DNA of 15,568 nt from Oscillospiraceae bacterium (GCA_029009035.1 JAQXJQ010000211.1:1-15568), one strand, 5' to 3'. Counted from the first letter of the stretch, positions 6,438 through 14,308 are shown. A program made the numbers and translations. Notes: a model not told the origin generated them from the sequence alone.

Positions 6438-7592
6438 TCACTGAAGGGTGTTCACAACATCCTTCAGCTCGTTCCAGATCAGCTCAGAGCCCTGAGCGTC
6501 CTTGCTGGAGCGGCCAAGCACACCGTAGTCGATGTTGCCGCCGGGCCAGGTGTGTCCGCCGCCCTCGATCACATACCGGACGATCCTGGCCTCACCGTTG
6601 GCATCACGGTACTCATAGCGGGAGATGGTGGTGCCGTCATTGGGGTCGGTGTCGGGCAGCTCGCTGTAGATGGGGTCGTCCTCCATGCCGTACTGCGTAA
6701 GGAAGTACCGGCAGGTCTCCTCCTGCCCGACAGCCCAGGTGTACTCACAGACGCCGTCGCCGTCAAAGTCGTACACCATGCCGTCGATGGGGACCACCTT
6801 ATCCTCGGTGCCGTTGAGCATGACGATCTTGGGCCCCTGCTCCACCGTCTTGTACAGGTGCTCGGCGATGAGCTCACCGGCGACGATACCCACGCCGGCG
6901 ATCTTCTCGGGCAGCTCCTGCGCCAGGCGCAGGCAGAGGAAGCCGCCGTGGGACATCCCGCTGGCGTAGACCCGGGCGGGGTCCACGCAGCCCTCTTCCA
7001 CAAAGATGTCGATGAGGTCGGACATATACTTGATGTCATCCACGCGGTAGGCGGAGACAGGGTCGGTGCTGGCGGCGTTCCAGCGCATATAGTTGTAATC
7101 GTTCTGCTTGGTCTCCATGTAGCTCTTGCCCTCACTGGACAAAGTGCCGTCCTTGTGGATGTACACGGACTCGGGGAACACCACGATGAACCCTTCCTCC
7201 TCGGCGTACTTCAGCCAGTTGCTCTCCACCATGTTGCCGGTGGCGCTGGAGCCGCTGCCGTGGAGGGAGAGCATCAAGGGCAGCTTATCCCCCTCCTGAT
7301 AGGAGGGGGGGACATAAAATCGGTACAGGCGGGAGACGTCGCGGCCCATGTAGCGGTACACCTTGCGGCCGTAAGTCAGCTTGCCCACCTGGAATGCATC
7401 GTGCAGCGGGATCTCCTGGGGCTCGGCGGAGGGCTCGGGCGAAGGCTCAACGGAGGGTTCGGCGGAAGGCTCCGCCGAGGGAGAGGGAGTCTGCGACGGT
7501 TCGGGCTGAGCCGGCTTGCCCCCGCAGGCGCACAGGGAGAAGGCCAGGGCCAGAGCCAGCAGGATCGCCGCAAATTTTGCGATTTGTCTCAT
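6438..7592 (-). CDS. Lipoprotein esterase, PHB-depolymerase/LpqC-like family
   Basis: A 384-residue surface lipoprotein. The leader MRQIAKFAAILLALALAFSL ends in the lipobox LCAC, with Cys23 as lipid anchor; a low-complexity Pro/Ser/Glu linker (about 32-58) follows, then an alpha/beta hydrolase domain. The catalytic triad is visible as Ser214 (GMSHGG), Asp264 (NGTEDKVVP) and His347 (GGGHTWPGG), with the oxyanion motif HGSG at 111-114. An insertion at 275-279 reads DFDGDG, similar to calcium-binding loops. This family includes extracellular polyhydroxybutyrate, feruloyl and acetyl-xylan esterases. Start: ATG 7592 has GAGG 11 bases upstream; ATG 7601 is an alternative but its GAGG is only 2 bases away. 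A strong terminator separates it from the binding-protein gene, and I see no good promoter of its own, so its transcription is unclear. Confidence 0.85.
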   Translation of the reverse strand: MRQIAKFAAILLALALAFSLCACGGKPAQPEPSQTPSPSAEPSAEPSVEPSPEPSAEPQEIPLHDAFQVGKLTYGRKVYRYMGRDVSRLYRFYVPPSYQEGDKLPLMLSLHGSGSSATGNMVESNWLKYAEEEGFIVVFPESVYIHKDGTLSSEGKSYMETKQNDYNYMRWNAASTDPVSAYRVDDIKYMSDLIDIFVEEGCVDPARVYASGMSHGGFLCLRLAQELPEKIAGVGIVAGELIAEHLYKTVEQGPKIVMLNGTEDKVVPIDGMVYDFDGDGVCEYTWAVGQEETCRYFLTQYGMEDDPIYSELPDTDPNDGTTISRYEYRDANGEARIVRYVIEGGGHTWPGGNIDYGVLGRSSKDAQGSELIWNELKDVVNTLQ

Positions 7593-7666
7593 GTGTTTCA
7601 TAACCTCAATTACCGTAAAATAAGGTCCTGTTCTTCCCGGGCAGGCACAGCATCCCCCCGGGAGGG

Positions 7667-7706
7667 AAAACGCGGGGCACACGGGCAGCTGTCAGCCCGT
7701 GTGCCC
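7667..7706 (-). terminator. Intrinsic terminator after the ABC transporter unit
   Basis: A perfect 12-bp stem (7675-7686 with 7695-7706) encloses an 8-base loop. On the minus strand it is followed within a few bases by TTTT (7670-7667). It lies about 40 bp behind the binding-protein stop and should end most transcripts of the unit. Confidence 0.8.
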
Positions 7707-7747
7707 GGCGGTCAAATCTCAGCGTATAAAGATGAGCGCGTAAGGGA

Positions 7748-8968
7748 TCACTTCAGCTTCAGAGTCTCCACCAGCTCAACTTCCTTGTTGGCACCGGCAC
7801 GCAGCAGGTAGCACTCCCAGCGGCCCAGGCCGGCCTCGTCGAAGTTGTACACGCCGGTGATGCCCTGATAGCCCTGCATCTCGTTGCGCAGGTAGTCCTT
7901 GATGGCCTCGCCGTCATTGCCGGCGCCGGCAGCAGCCTCGAACAGCAGCATGGCGCAGTCATAGTATACCAGAGTGGTGATGTCGGCGGGCCAGCCGGTG
8001 GCCTCGGTGTACTTGGCAACATAGTCCTGAACCATGGGATCGTCGATCATGTAGGGAGGCAGGATGGAAGCCTGACCGTACATGCCCTCCAGCTCCTCGG
8101 GCTCCATCAGGTCAACGAAGCTCTGAACGCCCAGGGCGGCGCCGGTGTTCAGGGGCTTGTCGATGCCCAGCTGCTTCATCTGACGCAGGATCTGGGACAT
8201 GGTGGTGGCGGCGGACAGGCAGTAGTAAGCGTCGGGGTTCTTGGCGCGGGCGGAGGTGATGTTGGCGGTGAAGTCGGTGTCAGCGGGGTTGATCCACTCG
8301 GGGTAGATCTCAATGCCCTGCTTGGCGCCCTCTTCGATGAAGTACTCCATCAGAGCACGGCTGTCGTCGTCGGTGCCCAGCATACAGGCGACGCTCTTGG
8401 CGCCGATGGACTTGGCCCAGGCCAGCATACCGGCGTTCTCCTGCAGACGGGTCACATAGGAGCAGAACAGCCAGTCATAGCCGCGGGTGAAGATCTCGTC
8501 GGGGGCAACGGTGGTCATCAGGGGGATGTTGCCCACCTCTTCCAGCTCCTGCAGCATACCGGCGTACTGGGTGGAGCCCAGAATACCGATGATGCAGGAG
8601 ACGTCGTCGTCGATCAGACGGACGGTGGCGTCAATGGCCGACTCCAGCGTGCTGCCGGCGTCCTCAACGACCAGGTCGACCTTCACGCCGGTGCGGGCCT
8701 CGAAGTCCTGCTTGGCGGTGTCAACACACCAGTCGATGATGGGGCCGATGACGGCCATGGCGCCGCTCTGCAGAGAGGTGTAGCCCACGCGGATCTCGTC
8801 CACCTTGTACTTGCTGCCGCCGTCATCGGGGGTGGTGGAAGAAGTGGGAGCAGGGCTGCCGCTGGGGGCAGGAGTCTTGTCGCCGCCGCAGCCGACGATG
8901 GGCAGGAGCATGGCGGCCGCTGCCACTGCAGCGATGGCGCGCTTCAGTTTCATGGTGTGGAATTTCAT
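7748..8968 (-). CDS. ABC transporter substrate-binding lipoprotein, LIV family (LivK-like, Peripla_BP_6)
   Basis: A 406-residue lipoprotein: leader MKFHTMKLKRAIAAVAAAAM, lipobox IVGC with Cys27, then a short Pro/Ser/Thr-rich linker and the two-lobed type I binding fold (about 57-400). The segment IRVGYTSLQSG near the start of the domain and the later YYDCAMLLFEA are typical of LIV-type receptors. It binds the imported solute outside the membrane and delivers it to LivH/LivM. Family members bind branched-chain amino acids, but also aromatic acids, amides, urea and other carboxylates, so the ligand is open; the surrounding esterases and hydroxy acid enzymes argue against a plain amino acid. The ribosome site GGAGG, 7 bases before the ATG, is near perfect, which suits a highly expressed receptor. 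Confidence 0.92.
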   Translation of the reverse strand: MKFHTMKLKRAIAAVAAAAMLLPIVGCGGDKTPAPSGSPAPTSSTTPDDGGSKYKVDEIRVGYTSLQSGAMAVIGPIIDWCVDTAKQDFEARTGVKVDLVVEDAGSTLESAIDATVRLIDDDVSCIIGILGSTQYAGMLQELEEVGNIPLMTTVAPDEIFTRGYDWLFCSYVTRLQENAGMLAWAKSIGAKSVACMLGTDDDSRALMEYFIEEGAKQGIEIYPEWINPADTDFTANITSARAKNPDAYYCLSAATTMSQILRQMKQLGIDKPLNTGAALGVQSFVDLMEPEELEGMYGQASILPPYMIDDPMVQDYVAKYTEATGWPADITTLVYYDCAMLLFEAAAGAGNDGEAIKDYLRNEMQGYQGITGVYNFDEAGLGRWECYLLRAGANKEVELVETLKLK

Positions 8969-9002
8969 TGTTTCTCCTCCTTATAGTAATCCTTTTTCTC
9001 CG

Positions 9003-9020
9003 CACATACCGGGGTATGTG
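9003..9020. repeat. Inverted repeat between livF and the binding-protein gene
   Basis: CACATAC and GTATGTG flank CGGG, giving a 7-bp stem with a 4-base loop inside the 79-bp gap. No T-run follows on either strand, so it is not a usual terminator. It could stabilise or set the processing end of the receptor mRNA (inference). Confidence 0.4.
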
Positions 9021-9047
9021 TGATTGAAGCACTGTTTTTCCGGGCCG

Positions 9048-9749
9048 TTACATGGCGCCCAGGTACTTGTCCTGCATATCCTTGTCGGCGGCCACGTCCT
9101 CGGACCTGCCGCTGAGGATGACCTCGCCCATGCGCATGACATAGGCGTAGTCGGAGACCTCAATGGCCAGCACCGCGTTCTGCTCGATGAGCAGGATGCC
9201 GGTGCCCTGCTTCCTGATGTCGGCGATGACCTCGAAGATGGACTCCACCACGGTGGGAGCAAGGCCCAGAGAGGGCTCATCCAGCAGCAGCATCTTGGGC
9301 TGGGCCACCATGGCGCGGGCGATGGCCAGCATCTGCTGCTCGCCGCCGCTCAAAGACCAGCCGCCCTGCTTTCTGCGCTCCTTCAGGCGGGGGAAGGTGG
9401 CGTAGATGCGCTCCTCGGTGTCGGACATTTTCTTGCCCGCGCCCTTGGCTGCCACCAGAATGTTGTCCTCCACAGACAGGTTGGTGAAGATCCCGCGGCC
9501 CTCGGGCACGCTGACCAGGCCCATCCTGGGCAGCTTTTCGGTGGGCACCTTGTTGATGCACTGTCCGTCGAAGTACACATCGCCGCTCTTGCTGAGCACG
9601 GAGTTGGTGATGGCCTTCAGCGCGGAGGATTTGCCGGAGCCGTTGGTGCCGATCAGGGCCACCATCTGCCCCGCCTCCACGGTCAGATTCAGCTTATTGA
9701 CTGCGATAATGGGGCCGTAGTTCACACACAGATCTTTGACCTCAAGCAT
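9048..9749 (-). CDS. livF: LIV-type ABC transporter ATP-binding protein LivF
   Basis: A 233-residue ATPase. Walker A is GTNGSGKS (34-41), the signature LSGGEQQ starts at 133, Walker B is MLLLDEP (153-159), and the H-loop position reads IEQN, with Gln in place of His as is usual for LivF. VPEGRGIF (81-88) is a typical LivF segment. Start: ATG 9749 is chosen since it opens with MLEVKDL and has AAGGAG 9 bases upstream; a longer in-frame start at 9818 would overlap the upstream gene by 77 bp. With the chosen start it still overlaps the fused gene by 8 bp, indicating translational coupling. It pairs with the LivG half of the fused protein to drive import. Confidence 0.94.
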   Translation of the reverse strand: MLEVKDLCVNYGPIIAVNKLNLTVEAGQMVALIGTNGSGKSSALKAITNSVLSKSGDVYFDGQCINKVPTEKLPRMGLVSVPEGRGIFTNLSVEDNILVAAKGAGKKMSDTEERIYATFPRLKERRKQGGWSLSGGEQQMLAIARAMVAQPKMLLLDEPSLGLAPTVVESIFEVIADIRKQGTGILLIEQNAVLAIEVSDYAYVMRMGEVILSGRSEDVAADKDMQDKYLGAM

Positions 9750-11568
9750 CGGTCGCCACTCCTTTCGTTCTCTTGATGCCGGAGCCGAGATAGGCCGCGA
9801 TGACTTCGGGGTTGGCACGGACGACCTCGGGGGTATCGGAGGCCAGCACCTTGCCGTAGTTCAGAACGGTGATCTTGTCCGCAATGTCCATCACGAACTT
9901 CATGTTGTGGTCGATGATGAGAATGGCAACGCCGCTGTCCTTGATCTTCTTGATGAGCTCCACCAGCACGGCCACCTCGGGAGCGGTCAGGCCGGCGGCA
10001 GGCTCGTCCAGCAGCAGGACCTTGGGGTTGGCCATCAGCGCGCGGCCGATCTCCAGCATCTTCTGGTGGCCGTAGGGCAGAGCGCCGATGTAGGAGTCAC
10101 GCAGGTCCCACACATCCAGGTCGGTCATCAGACGCTTGGCCACCGCCAGAGCCTCCGCCTCCTCCTTGCGGGCCTTCTTGGTGCGGAAGATGGTGGCCCA
10201 GAAGCCCACCTTCTGCATGCCGTCACGGGCGACCAGCAGGTTGTCGATGGAGGTCAGGCCGATCCAGACGGCCAGGTTCTGGAAGGTACGGGACACGCCC
10301 ATACGGGAGATCACATGGGGCTTCTTGCCGATGAGATCCACGCCCTCCAGCTTCACGGTGCCGGTGTTGGGCTTATAGGCGCCGGTGATGCAGTTGACGA
10401 AGGTGGACTTACCGGCGCCGTTGGGGCCGATGAGCGCGTGGATCTGACCGGGATACAGGTCCATGGAGACATCACTCAGAGCGGCCAGACCGCCGAAGTT
10501 GATGCCCACATTCCTCATCTCCAGCACGGGCTTGGTGGGATCCACATCCTCCCGCTTCTCCAGAACGGTGGGCACATCCTCGATCTTGCTGTCGTCCCGC
10601 TTCTTCATGAAGATGCTGTAGACCTTCCAGAAGAAGGGGATGCGGAACAGCAGGCTCACCAGACCGCCGGGCAGCACCATGATGCACAGGGCCACCAGAA
10701 CGCCGTAGACGGCGGTGCTCCAGAACTTCATGGGCTCCAGCATCTTTGGCAGGAACACCATGAACGCAGAGCCGATTCCCACGCCCAGCACGGTGCCGGA
10801 ACCGCCCAGGATCAGGATCAGAATGAAGGTCAGGCCGGCGGCGTAAAGGAACTGGGCGGGGGTGACGACGCCGATGGTGTAGCCCACCAGAGCGCCGCTC
10901 AGGCCGGCCAGGCCGCTGCTCAGGCCCATGGCCAGCACCTTGCGCTTGACCACGTCAACGCCCAGCAGCTCAGCGGCGATCTCGTTGAACTTGATGGCGA
11001 TCATGGACTTGCCGTACTTGGAGTTGGCCACGCTGGTGTAGAACCAGGTCGCCAGCACACAGAACACCAGCAGCATATAGTACAGCTCACGGCGGGTGGT
11101 CAGCGTAAACAGGCCGAAGAAGCTGGGCTTGGGAACATTCTTCAGACCGGTGCCGCCGCCGGTGACGCTGGGCCAGTTCTGCAGCACCAGGGCGAAGAAC
11201 AGGGCGAAGCCGATGGTCAGAATGGCGAAGTAAATGCCCTTGATGCGGGTGGACAGCAGGCCCAGCAGCATACCAAGCAGGGCGGCCATCACGGTGCCGA
11301 TCACCACGGCGGGCAGGAAGGCAATGCCGAAACGCAGGGTCATGATGGCGGAGGTATAGGCGCCCACGCCCCAGAAGGCGGCCTGACACATATTGGACAT
11401 ACCGGTCAGACCCAGGGAGATGTTCAGACCCAGAGAGACGATGTACATCAGCAGAACGTTGTTGATGAGGCCCTGGTCGGCACGCTTGGTGACGAACAGA
11501 GGCAGGATCAGCAGGGGGATCATCAGCACGATGTAGCCGATGAGCATATTGCGTTTATCTTTTTTCAT
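9742..11568 (-). CDS. Fused LIV-type ABC permease-ATPase (LivM-LivG)
   Basis: A single 608-residue frame holds two subunits that are usually separate. Residues about 8-320 form the LivM permease: several hydrophobic segments, with the family motif LGLNISLGLTG (46-56) and LILILGGSGTVLG (250-262). A charged linker (about 321-346) leads to the LivG ATPase: Walker A GPNGAGKST (381-389), Q-loop Gln430, signature LPYGHQK (497-503), Walker B VLLLDEP (517-523) and H-loop His554 (IIDHN). No stop or frameshift interrupts the join. GGAGG lies 8 bases before the ATG; livH ends 16 bp upstream. The product should supply one half of the membrane pore and one of the two ATPases of the importer. Confidence 0.94.
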   Translation of the reverse strand: MKKDKRNMLIGYIVLMIPLLILPLFVTKRADQGLINNVLLMYIVSLGLNISLGLTGMSNMCQAAFWGVGAYTSAIMTLRFGIAFLPAVVIGTVMAALLGMLLGLLSTRIKGIYFAILTIGFALFFALVLQNWPSVTGGGTGLKNVPKPSFFGLFTLTTRRELYYMLLVFCVLATWFYTSVANSKYGKSMIAIKFNEIAAELLGVDVVKRKVLAMGLSSGLAGLSGALVGYTIGVVTPAQFLYAAGLTFILILILGGSGTVLGVGIGSAFMVFLPKMLEPMKFWSTAVYGVLVALCIMVLPGGLVSLLFRIPFFWKVYSIFMKKRDDSKIEDVPTVLEKREDVDPTKPVLEMRNVGINFGGLAALSDVSMDLYPGQIHALIGPNGAGKSTFVNCITGAYKPNTGTVKLEGVDLIGKKPHVISRMGVSRTFQNLAVWIGLTSIDNLLVARDGMQKVGFWATIFRTKKARKEEAEALAVAKRLMTDLDVWDLRDSYIGALPYGHQKMLEIGRALMANPKVLLLDEPAAGLTAPEVAVLVELIKKIKDSGVAILIIDHNMKFVMDIADKITVLNYGKVLASDTPEVVRANPEVIAAYLGSGIKRTKGVATDA

Positions 11569-11584
11569 CTTTATGCCCTCCCGC

Positions 11585-12463
11585 TTACACGCGCTGAGAA
11601 GTGGTCTGGCCCAGGATGCCTTGAGGTCTGATCAGCAGGATCAGCACGACCACCAGGAACGCGAAACCGTCCTTGAACATGGGGGAAACATAGGCAGCCA
11701 GCATGGTCTCCACCACGCCCAGCACAAGGCCGCCCACCACGGCGCCCTCGATTCGGCCGAAGCCGCCCAGGATAATGGCGTAGAAGCCCTTACTGATGGC
11801 AAGGCTGCCCATGGTGGCGTACACGAAGTAGATGGGGCCCATCAGGATGCCGGTCAGGCCGGCGATCACACAGCTGACCACCACGGTGACAGCGGTCAGT
11901 TTCTTGGTGGGAGCGCCCAGCAGCTTGGCAACGCCGGGGTTGATGGACATGGCACGCAGCTGCTTGCCGGTAATGGTGCGGTTAAAGAAGAAGCTCAGGG
12001 CGATGAGCACCACGATGAGAGACGCGATCAGCAGCAGGTACTGATAGCGGATGACCACGCCCCCGATGTTCAGAACACCGTTGCCCACGGGGCTTGGCAG
12101 CTCCATGGCACCCTTGTTGGCCCACAGGTTGCCGGCAACGCACTGCAGGACCATGCTCAGGCCCAGCGTCGCGATCATGACGGTGAACAGGGGCTTGTTG
12201 ATCATGGGCTTGAACACGGCAAGGTTCAGGATATAACCGAACACAGCCGTGCCCAGCAGAGCCAGAATATAGCTCAGGATCAGAGGCAGCTCCAGCATGG
12301 TGGTAAAGGTCACCGCCAGGAAGCCGCCCAGCATCAGGATCTCACCGTGCGCCATGTTCACGATGCCGATGCCGTTCACCATAAAGATGAAGCCAAGTCC
12401 GACCAGCGCGTAAATACTGCCGATCGAGACACCTGCGATCAGGTTTTGCAAAAAGTTTACCAA
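11585..12463 (-). CDS. livH: LIV-type ABC transporter permease LivH, TTG start
   Basis: A 292-residue membrane protein. The start NFLQNLIAGVSIGSIYALVGLGF and the following GIVNMAHGEILMLGG are typical of LivH, with several further hydrophobic helices up to about 280. It forms the second half of the pore with the LivM domain. The start codon is TTG: GGAGG stands 9 bases before it, and an in-frame TAA lies two codons further upstream, so no ATG start is possible. The gene follows the carboxylesterase by 71 bp with no terminator between, placing the esterase in the transport unit. Confidence 0.93.
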   Translation of the reverse strand: MVNFLQNLIAGVSIGSIYALVGLGFIFMVNGIGIVNMAHGEILMLGGFLAVTFTTMLELPLILSYILALLGTAVFGYILNLAVFKPMINKPLFTVMIATLGLSMVLQCVAGNLWANKGAMELPSPVGNGVLNIGGVVIRYQYLLLIASLIVVLIALSFFFNRTITGKQLRAMSINPGVAKLLGAPTKKLTAVTVVVSCVIAGLTGILMGPIYFVYATMGSLAISKGFYAIILGGFGRIEGAVVGGLVLGVVETMLAAYVSPMFKDGFAFLVVVLILLIRPQGILGQTTSQRV

Positions 12464-12534
12464 AGTCTGTTACCTCCTCACTCTGATGGACAAACGAACC
12501 GTTTCAAGCCCGTGGATCTCTCCGCTCACCCCGC

Positions 12535-13917
12535 TCACATCCCGGGGAAGGGCTTCAGGGTATTTCTGATATCGGACACCAGCGCATCCACAGGGGGCTG
12601 GTACATTTCCGGAAGCTCCTCGCCGAAGCGAAGGAACTGCGTGGCAGTATCCGTCATGGGCTTCCACTCCGCCAGGCCTTCCGCAGCGGGAACGCCGGTC
12701 TTGATGAAGCCCGCAAGGTAGTCGATCATATTCTCGGAGATGCGGTAGTCCGTCTCTTCAAAGGGACGCCAGTTTCCGTCCAGGGTGCCGAAGGCGTACC
12801 AGAGGTCCGCGCCGTGGTAGGAGCCGGCATCGTCCCCGCCGGGAAGCCGGCGGTCAAGGTAGTAGCCGTAGACCGGCTTTCTGCCGTGCTTCGCGTGATA
12901 GGCCGCCCACTCCACCGCGCAGGTGTACAGATAGAAGGGGAACATATCCTGGGCGGACATTCCGATGATACAGGGGATGTCCTCAATGGCGTCGTCCGCC
13001 ACCAGCTCCGCAAAGGTGCCGGGGATCCACTCCCCGTCCAGAATGGGCTTGGCGTAATGGTTGGCCAGATTGATGTCCGTCATGCCGGCCTCCATCCAGG
13101 CGTCATACACCTCTTTGGCGGGCAGATCCTTCAGCTGGTCCAGCGAAGTTACACCATACTTTTTCATCACCATATTCCAAACGGTCCGGCTGATCTCCGG
13201 ACGGGCAGGCGTGCCCAGCCGCTCGAAGCTTCCGCCGCCGCTCATGAGTACGGCGCCCTTCATAAGGCCCCGGGCCTGGGGGCAGTAGAGCAGCAGCTGG
13301 AGGGACAGCGCGCCGGCGCTCTCCCCCATGACCACGATGTGGTCGGGGTCGCCGCCGAAGGCCGCGATGTTGTTCCTCACCCATTTCAGCGCCGCCACCT
13401 GGTCCTTGATGGCGTAGTTGCCCTTGTGGGTGTCATCATACCCGGTGGCAAAGGCGTTGAGCCGGTAATTGACGGTGACCATGATGATCCCCCGCCGGCA
13501 GTATTCCGCTCCGCCGCAGATGTTGATGTTGCTGTTGCCGCCGCTGACAAAGGAGCCGCCGTGGATAAACACCGCCACGGGAAGGTCATGTCCTCCCTCC
13601 GGCGCCCAGATGTTCAAATTCAGGCCCTCGGTCTCGCTGTATGCGCAGACACGCTTTTCCGCGTTCTCATTATAATAGAACTTGCTGAAGCCCTGAAGCT
13701 CACTGTAAAACTGCGCGTGCTGGCTGCACAGCGGGCCGAATTTCGTGGCGTCGAGCTCACCCTCCCAGTGGTCCACCACCACAGGGTCCTCCCAGCGCTC
13801 CGCTCTGGCAAAGGGAACCCCCTCAAACAGCAGATGGTCCTCTTTCCTCAAGCCCTTGATCTTTCCGCAGGGCGTGTCCAGCCGGACATAGCCGTTGGGT
13901 TTTCGCTTATGCTCCAT
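12535..13917 (-). CDS. Type-B carboxylesterase
   Basis: A 460-residue cytoplasmic type-B carboxylesterase (para-nitrobenzyl-esterase/cholinesterase family). The nucleophile elbow GESAG gives Ser200, preceded by FGGDPDHIVVM; the oxyanion loop is HGG (119-121) in VFIHGGSF. Asp324 (GMSAQDMFPF) and His368 (SYHGADLWYAFG) are the probable acid and base. No signal peptide is seen with the chosen start. ATG 13917 is preferred because GAGGGGG lies 8 bases upstream and the protein opens with MEHKRKPNGYVRLDTPCGKIKG[...], as family members do; an ATG at 13992 would add 25 unrelated residues. It hydrolyses carboxylic esters. As first gene before the importer, it probably cleaves the imported compound. The substrate is unknown. 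Confidence 0.9.
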   Translation of the reverse strand: MEHKRKPNGYVRLDTPCGKIKGLRKEDHLLFEGVPFARAERWEDPVVVDHWEGELDATKFGPLCSQHAQFYSELQGFSKFYYNENAEKRVCAYSETEGLNLNIWAPEGGHDLPVAVFIHGGSFVSGGNSNINICGGAEYCRRGIIMVTVNYRLNAFATGYDDTHKGNYAIKDQVAALKWVRNNIAAFGGDPDHIVVMGESAGALSLQLLLYCPQARGLMKGAVLMSGGGSFERLGTPARPEISRTVWNMVMKKYGVTSLDQLKDLPAKEVYDAWMEAGMTDINLANHYAKPILDGEWIPGTFAELVADDAIEDIPCIIGMSAQDMFPFYLYTCAVEWAAYHAKHGRKPVYGYYLDRRLPGGDDAGSYHGADLWYAFGTLDGNWRPFEETDYRISENMIDYLAGFIKTGVPAAEGLAEWKPMTDTATQFLRFGEELPEMYQPPVDALVSDIRNTLKPFPGM

Positions 13918-14012
13918 GAGCAGTCCCCCTCTCTGCAAACAGGCCGCCAGGGAAATCTCCCCGGCGAACAGCCACAGCACGAATTGTCCCATCGTCTGTG
14001 ATACATGCCTTT

Positions 14013-14040
14013 ATTTTATCATAACTCATATTCCTGTCAA
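14013..14040 (-). promoter_or_regulatory. Sigma-A-type promoter of the esterase/transporter unit
   Basis: On the minus strand a perfect TTGACA (14040-14035) and TAAAAT (14018-14013, one mismatch) are 16 bases apart. Start of transcription near 14006. The -35 overlaps the shared block CAAATAGCCA exactly as in the other unit. Confidence 0.65.
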
Positions 14041-14050
14041 ATAGCCAAAT

Positions 14051-14065
14051 ATCGGGGTGCGTTAT
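14051..14065 (-). promoter_or_regulatory. Candidate LysR-type binding box B (T-N11-A)
   Basis: On the minus strand the 15-mer ATAACGCACCCCGAT fits T-N11-A and aligns without gaps to the box at 5214-5228, relative to CAAATAGCCA. It lies at about -45 to -59 from the predicted start. Binding is inferred. Confidence 0.4.
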
Positions 14066-14175
14066 ACCCTGCCGCAATGGCACCGTCGGCGTTTTTTGTC
14101 TCATTTCGCCAAATCTCATCCTTACATTTTACCGAAATCCTCTAAAACCTACACTTTATGACATAACATTATATT

Positions 14176-14187
14176 ATGGATATCCAT
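14176..14187. repeat. 12-bp perfect palindrome ATGGATATCCAT, copy B
   Basis: Identical to the palindrome at 5338-5349 and at the same distance (138 against 137 bp) from the block CAAATAGCCA. The flanks here are AT-rich and extend the symmetry imperfectly. Confidence 0.6.
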
Positions 14188-14270
14188 TATATATAATATG
14201 CCCATCCATCAAAATCTCACAAATTGACAGGCCGGCACTCCCCCTGCCGGGCCGCAGTCCGCCCATAGAC

Positions 14271-14303
14271 AAAAAGACACGGCGACCTCACGGTCACCGC
14301 GTC
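14271..14303 (-). terminator. Intrinsic terminator of the former tRNA-Arg gene
   Basis: A 12-bp stem (14276-14287 with 14292-14303, two G-T pairs) with a 4-base loop is followed on the minus strand by TTTTT (14275-14271). It starts five bases after the tRNA CCA end, the normal place for a tRNA terminator. It therefore marks this side as the original chromosome flank. Confidence 0.8.
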
Positions 14304-14308
14304 TTTTC

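Larger units (their letters stand above)
13918..14270. promoter_or_regulatory. Regulatory intergenic region B, upstream of the esterase/transporter unit
   Basis: No gene is seen here. It holds a leader of about 88 nt, the promoter (14013-14040), CAAATAGCCA (14038-14047), a T-N11-A box (14051-14065), ATGGCA (14077-14082), GTTTTTTG (14091-14098) and the palindrome ATGGATATCCAT (14176-14187) in a very AT-rich stretch. The order and spacing match region A upstream of the catabolic unit. The far end (14204-14270) shows only a weak 6-bp hairpin without T-run. Confidence 0.75.

Noticed and set aside
6430..6446. Possible terminator CTTC-AGT-GAAG with T-run at the end of the surface esterase gene
   Set aside because: The stem is only 4 bp and includes the stop codon; the T-run alone is not enough.
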